Assembly (NCBI GenBank): GCA_945870465.1
Contig: CAMBSS010000026.1
Location: forward strand, 1 to 32,771
Reading direction: 5' to 3'
DNA length: 32,771 bases
Origin: Bordetella parapertussis
GTDB taxonomy: Bacteria > Pseudomonadota > Gammaproteobacteria > Burkholderiales > SG8-41
Part shown: piece by piece, positions 25,731-32,771 of the stretch
Layout of the letters: each line of letters begins with the position of its first letter
How positions within the stretch are numbered: the first letter of the stretch is position 1
The notes under the pieces: model-generated
What the model was told of the DNA's origin: nothing
The model's database searches: none
The model's input: the letters and a program-made list of their open reading frames with translations, nothing else
Translations under genes and position numbers: made by a program

Positions 25731-26885
25731 TTATTTCTCGTCGCGCCGCGGTTTCGGCCGTTTGCCGACGCTTACCTTCACGGCTATTTCGTTTTTTTCG
25801 CGCGTCACCTTGAGCGTCGCGACGGTGCCCGGCTTCAACGCCGAGATCAGGTTGAGCGTGCTTGCGTAATCGGTCACCGCCTTGTCCTCGACGCCGACCA
25901 GCACGTCGCCGGGCTTGATGCCTGCCTTGTCGGCCGGACTGGCGTTGACCACTTCCGTAATCAGCGCGCCGTTGACTTTCGACAGCTTGAGCGTTTCGGC
26001 GAGTTCCGGCGTCAGGTCCTGCACGCCGATGCCGACCCAGCCGCGCGTCACCGTGCCGTTTTCGATGATTTGCTCCATCACCTGTTTGGCGAGGCTGGAG
26101 GGAATCGCGAAGCCTATGCCCTGCGAGCCGCCGCTGCGCGTGTAAATCGCGGTGTTGATGCCGACCAGGTTGCCGCTCACGTCGACCAGCGCGCCGCCGG
26201 AATTGCCGGGGTTGATGGGGGCGTCGGTCTGGATGAAATTCTCGAAGGTGTTGATGCCGAGATGGCTGCGGCCGAGCGCGCTGATGATGCCCGAAGTGAC
26301 GGTCTGGCCGACGCCGAACGGATTGCCTATGGCGAGCACGATGTCGCCGACACGCGCCTGCTCGGACAGCGCGAAGGTCGCCGCCGGCAGATTCTTGAGA
26401 TCGATTTTGAGCACTGCCAGGTCGGTTTCCGGATCGCTGCCAACCACGCGCGCCTTGGCGCGGCGCATATCCGACAGCGCCACTTCGATTTCGTCCGCCG
26501 CTTCGACCACGTGCTGGTTGGTCAGCACATAGCCCTTGTCGCTGACGATTACGCCCGAGCCGAGGCTGGAGCTGCGCCGCGTCTGCGCGTCGAACTGCTC
26601 GCCGAAAAAATAGCGAAACACCGGGTCTTCCATGAACGGATGGCGCGGCACCTTGGTTTCCTTGCTGGTGTAGATGTTGACCACCGTCGGCATCGCTTTT
26701 TTGGCCGCTTCGCTGTAGGAAGCGATTGGCCGGGTTGGCGTAACTGCCGCTTCGTGGGTGGTGACGACATCCACGCTCGCACGCGAGTTCAGTCCCAGCA
26801 GGTCGGGGCGCAGAGTCGACACCACGAACAAAATGCCGAGGCAGATCGTGGTGGTCTGGGCGAAGACGAGCCAAAGTTTGCGCAT
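25731..26885 (-). CDS. DegS/AlgW-like membrane-anchored serine protease (HtrA family, one PDZ)
   Basis: This 384-residue trypsin-like protease has an N-terminal membrane anchor (about 8-26, ICLGILFVVSTL), the protease domain with His125 (TNQHVV), Asp155 (ETDLAVLK) and Ser229 (GNSGGAL), and one PDZ domain (about 275-375). A single PDZ plus an uncleaved anchor fits DegS/AlgW, which senses misfolded outer-membrane proteins and starts the sigma-E cascade. DegP/DegQ have two PDZ domains. No rseA or rpoE gene is nearby, so the regulatory role is inferred from architecture. It is transcribed away from nif3 and towards tatC. Its place between tatC and nif3 is common in betaproteobacteria. Confidence 0.88.
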   Translation of the reverse strand: MRKLWLVFAQTTTICLGILFVVSTLRPDLLGLNSRASVDVVTTHEAAVTPTRPIASYSEAAKKAMPTVVNIYTSKETKVPRHPFMEDPVFRYFFGEQFDAQTRRSSSLGSGVIVSDKGYVLTNQHVVEAADEIEVALSDMRRAKARVVGSDPETDLAVLKIDLKNLPAATFALSEQARVGDIVLAIGNPFGVGQTVTSGIISALGRSHLGINTFENFIQTDAPINPGNSGGALVDVSGNLVGINTAIYTRSGGSQGIGFAIPSSLAKQVMEQIIENGTVTRGWVGIGVQDLTPELAETLKLSKVNGALITEVVNASPADKAGIKPGDVLVGVEDKAVTDYASTLNLISALKPGTVATLKVTREKNEIAVKVSVGKRPKPRRDEK

Positions 26886-26960
26886 AGGGTCAGGCCGCGT
26901 GGTTCAAGGTTTCAAGCGGGTTACAATGCATGAAGGGATATTCAATTGTCATCATCCGTC

Positions 26961-27707
26961 ATGCAACGTACCGAACTCGAGACTTATCTCAACCAGTATC
27001 TCGATGTCTCCCGTTTCCGCGATTATTGCCCAAACGGGCTGCAGGTGGAAGGGCGCGCCGAAGTCCGCACTATCGTGACCGGCGTCACCGCTTCGCTCGA
27101 CCTGGTGCGCGCGGCCGTCGAGCGCGGCGCCGATGCGCTGCTCGTGCATCACGGTTATTTCTGGCGGGGCGAAGACCCGCGCGTGACGGGCACGCGCCGC
27201 GAGCGCCTGGCGTTGCTGCTCAAGAAAGAACTAAACCTTTTTGCCTTTCATCTGCCGCTTGATGTGCATCCCGAAGTCGGCAACAACATGCAACTCGCGC
27301 GCGTGCTCGAACTGCCCTATGCCGGCAGGTTCGGCGAGCAGGACCTCGGCGCGCACGGCGCTTTTGCCCGCCCGATTACACTCGGTGAACTCGCCCGGCG
27401 CATCGCGGAACGTCTCGAGCGTGCGCCGCAAGTCATCGGTAACGAAACGAAACCGCTGCACCGCGTCGCGTGGTGCACTGGCGCCGCGCAAAATTATCTC
27501 GAAGACGCGGTGCGTCTCGGCGTCGATGCGTTTATTTCGGGCGAAATATCGGAACAGACGGTACATCTCGCGCGCGAGTCCGGTGTCGCGTACATTGCCG
27601 CGGGCCATCATGCGACGGAGCGTTACGGCATACGGGCGCTCGGTGAGCATCTCGCAGCGCGCTTTGGCGTCGCCCACCATTTCATCGACATCGCCAACCC
27701 CGTATAG
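26961..27707 (+). CDS. Nif3-like dinuclear metal-centre protein (YbgI/DUF34 family)
   Basis: This is a cytoplasmic protein of the Nif3 family, proposed to be a metal-dependent hydrolase, but its substrate is not settled. Metal-site residues are visible: the His pair in LLVHHGYFW, the Asp in [12 protein letters not shown] and the C-terminal [10 protein letters not shown]. The start [12 protein letters not shown] context is typical. I chose the ATG at 26961 (248 aa) because family members begin there. A TTG at 26946 has a better placed AAGGGA (7 bases away) and would add five residues. The 60-75 bp shared with the divergent protease gene must hold both promoters. TACAAT at 26922-26927 is a -10 candidate. 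Confidence 0.87.
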   Translation: MQRTELETYLNQYLDVSRFRDYCPNGLQVEGRAEVRTIVTGVTASLDLVRAAVERGADALLVHHGYFWRGEDPRVTGTRRERLALLLKKELNLFAFHLPLDVHPEVGNNMQLARVLELPYAGRFGEQDLGAHGAFARPITLGELARRIAERLERAPQVIGNETKPLHRVAWCTGAAQNYLEDAVRLGVDAFISGEISEQTVHLARESGVAYIAAGHHATERYGIRALGEHLAARFGVAHHFIDIANPV

Positions 27708-27730
27708 CCCGTTTTTGGGCGCTTTCGGGC
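27707..27730 (+). terminator. Weak hairpin after nif3
   Basis: GCCC (27707-27710) can pair with GGGC at 27717-27720 or 27727-27730, overlapping the stop codon region. The stems are only four bases with T-rich loops, so termination here is doubtful. Confidence 0.2.
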
Positions 27731-27782
27731 CGGTGAAATCACGCGCAATCACCTGAAGCAATGGACTATTTTCACGTTCCGC

Positions 27783-27811
27783 TTAAGTTTTTGCGCGGAA
27801 GTCGCTAAACT
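27783..27811 (+). promoter_or_regulatory. Candidate promoter of petABC
   Basis: TTAAGT (27783-27788) and TAAACT (27806-27811) are spaced by 17 bases and lie about 35 bases before the petA ATG, in a locally AT-richer part of the 139-bp gap. Each box matches consensus only partly. Confidence 0.25.
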
Positions 27812-27846
27812 AACGCTTTTTTGTCCAATCGCCAGCGGGGAATTCC

Positions 27847-28440
27847 ATGTCTGATCAGGAAGTGGATAAGGGTAAACGAGGTTTTCTGATGGCCGCCACC
27901 GGGGTTGTCGGTGGTGTCGCCGCAGCGGCAACGGCAGTGCCGTTCGCCGGCAGCATGTTTCCATCCGAACGCGCCAAAGCGGCGGGTGCGCCAGTCGAGG
28001 CGGACATCAGTTCGCTGGCGCCGGGCGAAATGAAAATCGTCGAATGGCGCGGCAAGCCGGTGTGGATCGTGAGCCGCACCAAGGAAATGCTCGACGGCAT
28101 CCAGAAAAATAACGGCCGCGTGTCCGATCCGAAATCGGAAGTCCCGATGCAGCCCGACTACGCGAAAAACGAATATCGCTCGATCAAGCCGGAAATCATC
28201 GTGCTGGAAGGCGTGTGCTCGCACCTCGGCTGTTCGCCCCAGTTCAAGTCGGTCGAAGCCAAGAACGACATGGGACAGGACTGGACCGGCGGCTTCTTCT
28301 GCCCCTGCCACGGCTCCAAGTTCGATTTTGCGGGCCGCGTCTTCGCGGGCTCGCCAGCGCCGGTGAATCTGCGCGTGCCACCTTACAAGTTCGTCGGTGA
28401 CGCCAAGATCATCATCGGCGACGACAGCAAGGGGGCGTAA
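27847..28440 (+). CDS. petA: PetA, Rieske iron-sulfur protein of the bc1 complex
   Basis: This protein carries electrons from quinol at the Qo site to cytochrome c1 through a 2Fe-2S cluster. Cluster motifs CSHLGC and CPCHGSKFD give the two Cys and two His ligands, and the remaining cysteines form the usual disulfide. The N-terminal part is a Tat-type signal anchor with KRGFLM (Lys10-Arg11 instead of Arg-Arg) followed by a hydrophobic helix (about 17-38). The hinge SERAKAAG follows. Length (197 aa) is typical. A GCGGGG box precedes the ATG. It leads petABC, with 2 bp to petB. Confidence 0.96.
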   Translation: MSDQEVDKGKRGFLMAATGVVGGVAAAATAVPFAGSMFPSERAKAAGAPVEADISSLAPGEMKIVEWRGKPVWIVSRTKEMLDGIQKNNGRVSDPKSEVPMQPDYAKNEYRSIKPEIIVLEGVCSHLGCSPQFKSVEAKNDMGQDWTGGFFCPCHGSKFDFAGRVFAGSPAPVNLRVPPYKFVGDAKIIIGDDSKGA

Positions 28441-28442
28441 CC

Positions 28443-29768
28443 ATGGCCGCAGCGAAAAAAACTCCCGTTACGATTACCTCTGCAGGCCCGCTCAATGGCG
28501 CGCTCAGCGGCGTATTGACCTGGGTCGACGCGCGTTTCCCGCTGGTGAAGATGTGGGAAGAGCAGTGGGGCAAGTACGTAGCGCCCAAGAACTTCAACTT
28601 CTGGTACTACTTCGGTTCGCTGTCGGCATTCGTGCTCGTGCTGCAGATCGCCACCGGCATCTTTCTGACCATGAACTACAAGCCGGATGCGGCGCAGGCG
28701 TTCGCTTCCGTCGAATACATCATGCGCGACGTGTGGGGCGGCTGGTTGATCCGCTACATGCACTCGACCGGCGCCTCGCTGTTCTTCGTCTGCATCTACC
28801 TGCACATGTTCCGCGGGCTGCTCTACGGTTCGTACCGCAAGCCGCGCGAGCTGCTGTGGATATTCGGCATGCTGATCTACCTGTGCCTGATGGCCGAAGC
28901 GTTTTTCGGCTACCTCCTGCCGTGGGGCCAGATGTCGTACTGGGGCGCGCAGGTAATCGTCAACCTGTTCGGCGCGGTGCCGTTTATCGGAGAAGACCTG
29001 TCGATCTGGATCCGTGGCGACTACGTGGTGTCGGATGCAACCTTGAACCGTTTCTTCGCGTTTCACGTCATCGCGATTCCACTGGTGTTGCTGGGCCTCG
29101 TTGCCGCGCATTTGACCGCGCTGCACGAAGTCGGCTCCAACAACCCCGACGGCGTTGAAATCAAGAATCAGCCGAAAGACCCGCAGACCGGGCTGCCACT
29201 CGACGGCATCTATTCGCATCCGTATTACACCGTCAAGGATGCGCTCGGCGTGGTCGTGTTCCTGATCGTGTTTTCGGTCATCATGTTTTTCGTGCCGGAA
29301 ATGGGCGGCTACTTTCTCGAGTACAACAATTTCATTCCGGCAGACCCCCTGAATACGCCGCCGCATATCGCGCCCGTGTGGTATTTCACGCCGTATTACT
29401 CGATCCTGCGCGCCATACCGCCGCTTTTCAATTCGCAGTTCCCGGGCGTGCTGGGGATGGGCGCGGCGACCATGATCATGTTCCTGCTGCCGTGGCTGGA
29501 CCGCAGCCCGGTCAAGTCGGTGCGCTACAAAGGCCCCGTGTTCAAGGGCGCGCTGACGATCTTCGTCATCGTCTTTTTGGTGCTGGGCTACCTCGGCACC
29601 GAGCCGACCAATTTGTGGGGACAGTTCGGCGCGTGGATGGGCAATGCCGACGTTGCCACCGTCGTCGCGCGTATCTGCACGACCATCTACTTCCTGTTCT
29701 TCATTCTGATGCCGTGGTATTCGAAAATCGATGAATGCAAACCTGAACCCGCGAGGTTGACATGGTAA
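28443..29768 (+). CDS. petB: PetB, cytochrome b of the bc1 complex
   Basis: This is the full-length fused cytochrome b (441 aa, N and C domains) that holds both b hemes and forms the Qo and Qi quinone sites. Heme ligands are the His pair in MHSTGASLFFVCIYLH (14 apart) and the pair in FHVIAIPLVLLGLVAAH (15 apart). The Qo motif is PVWY at residues 311-314 instead of PEWY. Other hallmarks are LLPWGQMSYWGAQV and the CD-loop region. Its stop overlaps the petC start by 7 bp, so the two are translationally coupled. Confidence 0.96.
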   Translation: MAAAKKTPVTITSAGPLNGALSGVLTWVDARFPLVKMWEEQWGKYVAPKNFNFWYYFGSLSAFVLVLQIATGIFLTMNYKPDAAQAFASVEYIMRDVWGGWLIRYMHSTGASLFFVCIYLHMFRGLLYGSYRKPRELLWIFGMLIYLCLMAEAFFGYLLPWGQMSYWGAQVIVNLFGAVPFIGEDLSIWIRGDYVVSDATLNRFFAFHVIAIPLVLLGLVAAHLTALHEVGSNNPDGVEIKNQPKDPQTGLPLDGIYSHPYYTVKDALGVVVFLIVFSVIMFFVPEMGGYFLEYNNFIPADPLNTPPHIAPVWYFTPYYSILRAIPPLFNSQFPGVLGMGAATMIMFLLPWLDRSPVKSVRYKGPVFKGALTIFVIVFLVLGYLGTEPTNLWGQFGAWMGNADVATVVARICTTIYFLFFILMPWYSKIDECKPEPARLTW

Positions 29769-30607
29769 GCGCCTATAGCAGCATGTTTACGCGCGTGGCG
29801 ATTTGCGCCGCGCTGCTTCTGCCGTTCGCGGCGCGCGCCAGCGAAGGTCCGCGCCTGCAGACCGCGCCGATCAATTCGCACGACCTCGTTTCGCTGCAGA
29901 ACGGCGCCAAGGTGTTCGTCAACTACTGCCTGAACTGCCACAGCGCCGGTTACATGCGTTACAACCGGCTGCAGGACCTGGGCCTGAACGAGCAGCAGAT
30001 CAGGGACAACCTGGTATTCACCGGCGTCAAAGTCGGCGAGTTGATGCAGACGGCGATGGACAAAAAAGACGCCAAGGAATGGTTTGGCGTCGCGCCGCCC
30101 GATCTCACGGTGACCACGCGTTCGCGCAGTTCCAGCGCCGGCAGCGGCGCCGACTGGATCTATTCGTATCTGCGTTCTTTTTACCGCGATCCGTCGCGGC
30201 CGACCGGCTGGAACAACTTGGTGTTCGCCAATGTCGGCATGCCGCATGCGCTGTGGCAGTTGAGCGGTCAGCAGCAATTGCACGAAGAAGTATTCGAATC
30301 GGAGCACGCGGCCAAGGCGGCGCTGATCGCGAGCAAGGGTGTTGCCCAGCTTGAAGAGTCGCACGAAATGAAAGACGGCAAGATGGCCGAGCGCTTCGTG
30401 CTCAAAACGCTGACCGCGGGCGGCGGCGCCATGTCGCAGCGCGAGTACGACCGGACGGTGACCGATCTCGTCAATTACATGAACTACATGGCGGAGCCGG
30501 CGCGCCTCGAGCGCCGGCAAATCGGCTTTTACGCGCTGCTGCTGCTGGGCCTGCTGTTCATACTCGTGTTTGCCCTCAAGAAATCCTACTGGAAGGACGT
30601 TCACTAA
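29762..30607 (+). CDS. petC: PetC, cytochrome c1 of the bc1 complex
   Basis: This membrane-anchored c-type cytochrome takes electrons from the Rieske protein and passes them to a soluble cytochrome c. It has a Sec signal peptide (hydrophobic core CAALLLPFAARA, cut near residue 26) and a heme-attachment motif CLNCH. The sixth-ligand Met is probably in VGMPHALW. PPDLTVTTRSR and SYLRSFYRD are conserved elements. A C-terminal membrane helix (IGFYALLLLGLLFILVFAL) ends in KKSYWKDVH, a typical stop-transfer end. Length (281 aa) is slightly above 250-260, mainly in the QLEESHEMKDGK region. Confidence 0.96.
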   Translation: MVSAYSSMFTRVAICAALLLPFAARASEGPRLQTAPINSHDLVSLQNGAKVFVNYCLNCHSAGYMRYNRLQDLGLNEQQIRDNLVFTGVKVGELMQTAMDKKDAKEWFGVAPPDLTVTTRSRSSSAGSGADWIYSYLRSFYRDPSRPTGWNNLVFANVGMPHALWQLSGQQQLHEEVFESEHAAKAALIASKGVAQLEESHEMKDGKMAERFVLKTLTAGGGAMSQREYDRTVTDLVNYMNYMAEPARLERRQIGFYALLLLGLLFILVFALKKSYWKDVH

Positions 30608-30619
30608 AACGGTGCCCAT

Positions 30620-31219
30620 ATGATGACTCTTTACTCAGGCACGACTTGTCCTTTCAGCCAGCGCTGTCGCAATGTGCTGTATGAAAAAGGCATGGATTTC
30701 CAGATCGTCGACGTCGATCTGCACAACAAGCCGGAAGACCTGGCGGTGATGAACCCGTACAACCAGGTGCCGGTGCTGGTCGAACGCGATCTGATGCTCT
30801 ACGAATCGAACATCATCAACGAGTACATCGACGATCGTTTTCCGCATCCGCAGCTGATGCCCGCCGATCCGGTGATGCGCGCGCGCGCGCGGCTCTTTCT
30901 GTTCCGCTTCGAGCACGAGATGTTCACGCACGTCGAAACGCTCGAAAAAGGCAACCAGCGCATCGCCGACAAGGCGCGCGCCGCGATCCGCGACAACCTC
31001 GCGCAGATGGCGCCGGTGTTTGCCAAGCAGAAATACATGCTGGGCGACGAGTTCTCGATGCTCGACGTGGCGATCGTGCCGCTTCTGTGGCGGCTCGATT
31101 ATTACGACATCCAGCTGCCCAAGCAGGCCGCACCGCTCATGAAGTACGCCGAGCGCCTGTTCAGCCGCACCGCGTTCATCGATTCGCTGACCGCGTCGGA
31201 AAAGGTCATGCGCAAGTAA
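30620..31219 (+). CDS. sspA: SspA, stringent starvation protein A (GST-fold)
   Basis: This RNA-polymerase-associated regulator has a glutathione S-transferase fold but lacks transferase activity in characterised cases. The thioredoxin-like N-domain opens MMTLYSGTTCPFSQRCR. VDLHNKPEDLAVMNPYNQVPVLVERD and LYESNIINEYIDDRFPHPQL are family-typical, and the all-alpha C-domain includes EFSMLDVAIVPLLWRLDYY. Length (199 aa) matches. Two adjacent ATG codons open the gene, and either could be the start. It precedes sspB by 10 bp, the arrangement seen in E. coli and most betaproteobacteria. Confidence 0.92.
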   Translation: MMTLYSGTTCPFSQRCRNVLYEKGMDFQIVDVDLHNKPEDLAVMNPYNQVPVLVERDLMLYESNIINEYIDDRFPHPQLMPADPVMRARARLFLFRFEHEMFTHVETLEKGNQRIADKARAAIRDNLAQMAPVFAKQKYMLGDEFSMLDVAIVPLLWRLDYYDIQLPKQAAPLMKYAERLFSRTAFIDSLTASEKVMRK

Positions 31220-31229
31220 GGCAGCCGCA

Positions 31230-31628
31230 ATGGCCAAAGAGCGCTCGACCAAACCCTACCTGATCCGCGCCATCTGCGAATGGTGCAGCGACAGCGGGCT
31301 CACCGCTTACCTGTCGGTCAAGGTCGATGCGCAGACGCGGGTGCCGATGGAACACGTCAAGAACGGCGAAATCGTGCTCAACGTCAGCCCGGACGCCGCG
31401 CACCGGCTGACCATAGGCGACGACACCATACAGTTCGCCGCGCGTTTTTCCGGCGTGTCGCGCGAATGCTCGATTCCGGTCGCCGTGGTGCAGGGAATTT
31501 TCGCCAAGGAAAACAGCCAGGGCCTGTTTTTCCAGCCGGAGCCGGCGTCTGCCGCGGAGGCGGAGGCTGACGCTGCGCCTACGCCGCCCGCCCCCGGTGG
31601 CAAGCCCAAGCTGCAGATCGTCAAGTAA
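31230..31628 (+). CDS. sspB: SspB, ClpXP specificity-enhancing factor
   Basis: This adaptor binds ssrA-tagged proteins and delivers them to the ClpXP protease. The folded domain (about 5-105) carries TKPYLIRAICEWCSDSG, the VPMEHVKNGEIVLNVSPDAAH block and the tag-binding groove region FSGVSRECSIPVAVVQGIFAKENGQ-like (here ENSQG). A disordered Ala/Glu/Pro linker follows, ending in KPKLQIVK, the ClpX-binding tail seen in E. coli SspB. Length is 132 aa. It is in an operon with sspA. Confidence 0.93.
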   Translation: MAKERSTKPYLIRAICEWCSDSGLTAYLSVKVDAQTRVPMEHVKNGEIVLNVSPDAAHRLTIGDDTIQFAARFSGVSRECSIPVAVVQGIFAKENSQGLFFQPEPASAAEAEADAAPTPPAPGGKPKLQIVK

Positions 31629-31667
31629 CAGCATCGCCGCTGTTGCGCGGCACGACAAGCGCCGACG

Positions 31668-32285
31668 ATGAAGCCGTCCCCCACGCCCGTCATCGAATAT
31701 TTTTACACCCTGTCCTCGCCGTGGGCGTATTTCGGCGGGCCCCGCATGGTGGAGATTGCGCGCAAACACGCGGCACGCATCGTGCTGCGCCCCTATGATT
31801 TTCTGAATGTTGTGCCGCAGACCGGCGGCATACCGTTGCGCACGCGCCCGCAGCCGCGCCAGGACTACCACGCCATAGAGCTCGACCGCTGGCGCCAGTT
31901 TCTCGGCATGCCGCTCAATCTCAAGCCGCGCTTTTACCCGCCGGACAATCGCCCGGCGACGCACGCTGTCATCGCGGCGCAACTCGCGGGACTCGACGCA
32001 CAGCGCCTGTCGCACGCGATTCTGCAGGCGCTGTGGGCGGAGGAGCGCAACAGCGCCGACCGCCCGACGCTGATCGCAATCGCCGGGGAGAATGGCATGG
32101 ACGGCGCGAGGCTGTTCGCCGCGGACACCACGGCGGCGGTAGAGCAGGAATTCGCGCGCAACTCGGTGGAAGCAGTGGCGCACGGCGTGTTTGGCTCGCC
32201 CACCTATTATTTTTCCGGCGTACCCTACTGGGGGCAGGACCGGCTCGATTTTCTCGACCGCGCGCTGGCTGCCGCAGGAGTTTGA
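31668..32285 (+). CDS. 2-hydroxychromene-2-carboxylate isomerase-like protein (DsbA/GST-kappa fold)
   Basis: This 205-residue protein has a thioredoxin-fold with an inserted helical domain, the family of NahD isomerases and kappa GSTs. The active-site serine position is in YTLSSPWAYFG, where DsbA has CxxC. PLNLKPRFYP is the family-typical insert start. GVFGSPTYYFSG with PYWGQDRLDFLDRAL is the conserved C-terminal cis-Pro and substrate region. Members use glutathione to isomerise aromatic-degradation intermediates, but many are uncharacterised and no degradation genes are nearby. It follows sspB by 39 bp. Confidence 0.85.
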   Translation: MKPSPTPVIEYFYTLSSPWAYFGGPRMVEIARKHAARIVLRPYDFLNVVPQTGGIPLRTRPQPRQDYHAIELDRWRQFLGMPLNLKPRFYPPDNRPATHAVIAAQLAGLDAQRLSHAILQALWAEERNSADRPTLIAIAGENGMDGARLFAADTTAAVEQEFARNSVEAVAHGVFGSPTYYFSGVPYWGQDRLDFLDRALAAAGV

Positions 32286-32394
32286 CAGCTGCAATCGCCA
32301 CGGCAGAGAGTGGTTTGGGCGCTAAAACAATAAACCGGTTTTTGACAGGGCGGCGCAGACCGCATACGGCGCGTGTTTCGGTACTCATACCAAC

Positions 32395-32401
32395 GGAGGG
32401 G
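32395..32401 (+). promoter_or_regulatory. Ribosome binding site of the Tat-exported hydrolase
   Basis: GGAGGGG lies five bases before the ATG at 32407. It fixes a start far upstream of the twin-arginine motif and so supports a long N-terminal extension. TTGACA at 32342-32347 could be a -35 box, but no good -10 follows. Confidence 0.6.
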
Positions 32402-32406
32402 AACCC

Positions 32407-32771
32407 ATGCTGAATCCTGAAGAACTCGCGCAGCTATTGCCTGCGGAAACATCGTCTTTCGGCTCGCCGGTGCCGGCGCAGATCGTGTCCAACGACGAAT
32501 ACATGCCGTCGCCGCAGACCGCCAAGCAAAAAGAATATGAAGCGCGCATCAAGGCACTGGGCAGCGAGTTGGCGAAAAAACACGGCACGACACGGCGCAA
32601 ATTTTTCAAGACGGCGGCGGGGATGGCGGCATCTTTCGTCGCCATGAACGACACCTACGGGCCGGTGTTCGGCGTCTCAAGCGCCGAAGCGGCGACGCCC
32701 GAAATGGCGGACGAGCGCGCGAAATCGCTCAAGGGCCAGTTCATCATGGACATGCACACGCACTTCCTGCG
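32407..32771 (+). CDS. Tat-exported metal-dependent hydrolase (amidohydrolase-like), N-terminal part, cut by window edge
   Basis: The first 121 codons are present. Residues 1-60 are hydrophilic (opening MLNPEELAQLLPAE). A twin-arginine signal TRRKFFK (Arg63-Arg64) follows, then a hydrophobic stretch (TAAGMAASFVAMND), an Ala-rich likely cleavage zone (SSAEAATPEMA) and the strand QFIMDMHTHFL. The H-T-H in that strand is the first metal-binding motif of the amidohydrolase superfamily, so the mature enzyme is probably a metal-dependent hydrolase acting outside the cytoplasm. Substrate is unknown, as the catalytic domain lies beyond the edge. The 60-residue extension before the twin-arginine motif is unusual. 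Confidence 0.7.
   Translation, partial: MLNPEELAQLLPAETSSFGSPVPAQIVSNDEYMPSPQTAKQKEYEARIKALGSELAKKHGTTRRKFFKTAAGMAASFVAMNDTYGPVFGVSSAEAATPEMADERAKSLKGQFIMDMHTHFL

Noticed and set aside
25723..26874. 383-codon frame on the same strand as the protease, shifted by one base
   Set aside because: Low-complexity Arg/Gly/Asp-rich product. The other frame has the complete HtrA catalytic triad and PDZ domain.

Overview
The window reads as a chromosomal segment of a GC-rich, Gram-negative betaproteobacterium. The order mla operon, ibaG (bolA family), murA, hisGDCBHAFIE, tatABC, trypsin-like protease, nif3, petABC, sspA, sspB is a conserved backbone of that class. The short-form HisG, the PVWY-type cytochrome b and the MSHA-type pilus locus agree with this. 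I cannot name a genus from sequence alone. Coding density is high. I found no rRNA, tRNA, CRISPR array, phage gene or transposase gene.

Left part (1-11.8 kb, all minus strand): the assembly half of an MSHA-type (type IVb-like) pilus locus. In transcription order it encodes a lone ABC-transporter ATPase, a sigma-54-dependent response regulator, an ExeA/MshM-type ATPase with a SPOR-like tail, the secretin MshL, the TPR protein MshN, the assembly ATPase MshE with a c-di-GMP-binding-type N-domain, the platform protein MshG, a bipartite MshI-like protein and the start of an MshJ/PilO-like gene cut by the window edge. Pilin genes should lie beyond the left edge.

Middle part (12-24 kb, all plus strand): mlaFEDCB (phospholipid transport for outer-membrane asymmetry, without mlaA), a short ORF that may be the stump of a lost ABC-transporter ATPase gene, ibaG and murA. 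These are followed by a complete histidine pathway, hisG-hisD-hisC-hisB-hisH-hisA-hisF-hisI-hisE. The pathway is tightly packed except around hisH. There a 267-bp element with perfect 22-bp terminal inverted repeats and two long internal hairpin arms separates hisB from hisH.

Right part (24-32.8 kb): tatABC, a DegS/AlgW-like periplasmic protease on the opposite strand, a Nif3-family protein, the bc1 complex petABC, sspA-sspB, a 2-hydroxychromene-2-carboxylate isomerase-like protein, and the start of a Tat-exported metal-dependent hydrolase cut by the right edge. Two likely Tat substrates (the Rieske protein and the hydrolase) lie near the Tat genes.

The gene content is mostly standard. The least explained signals are non-coding: the hisB-hisH element, a 9-bp iterated inverted repeat between murA and hisG, and similar purine-then-pyrimidine spacers after hisA and tatA. 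I see no convincing new multi-gene system.
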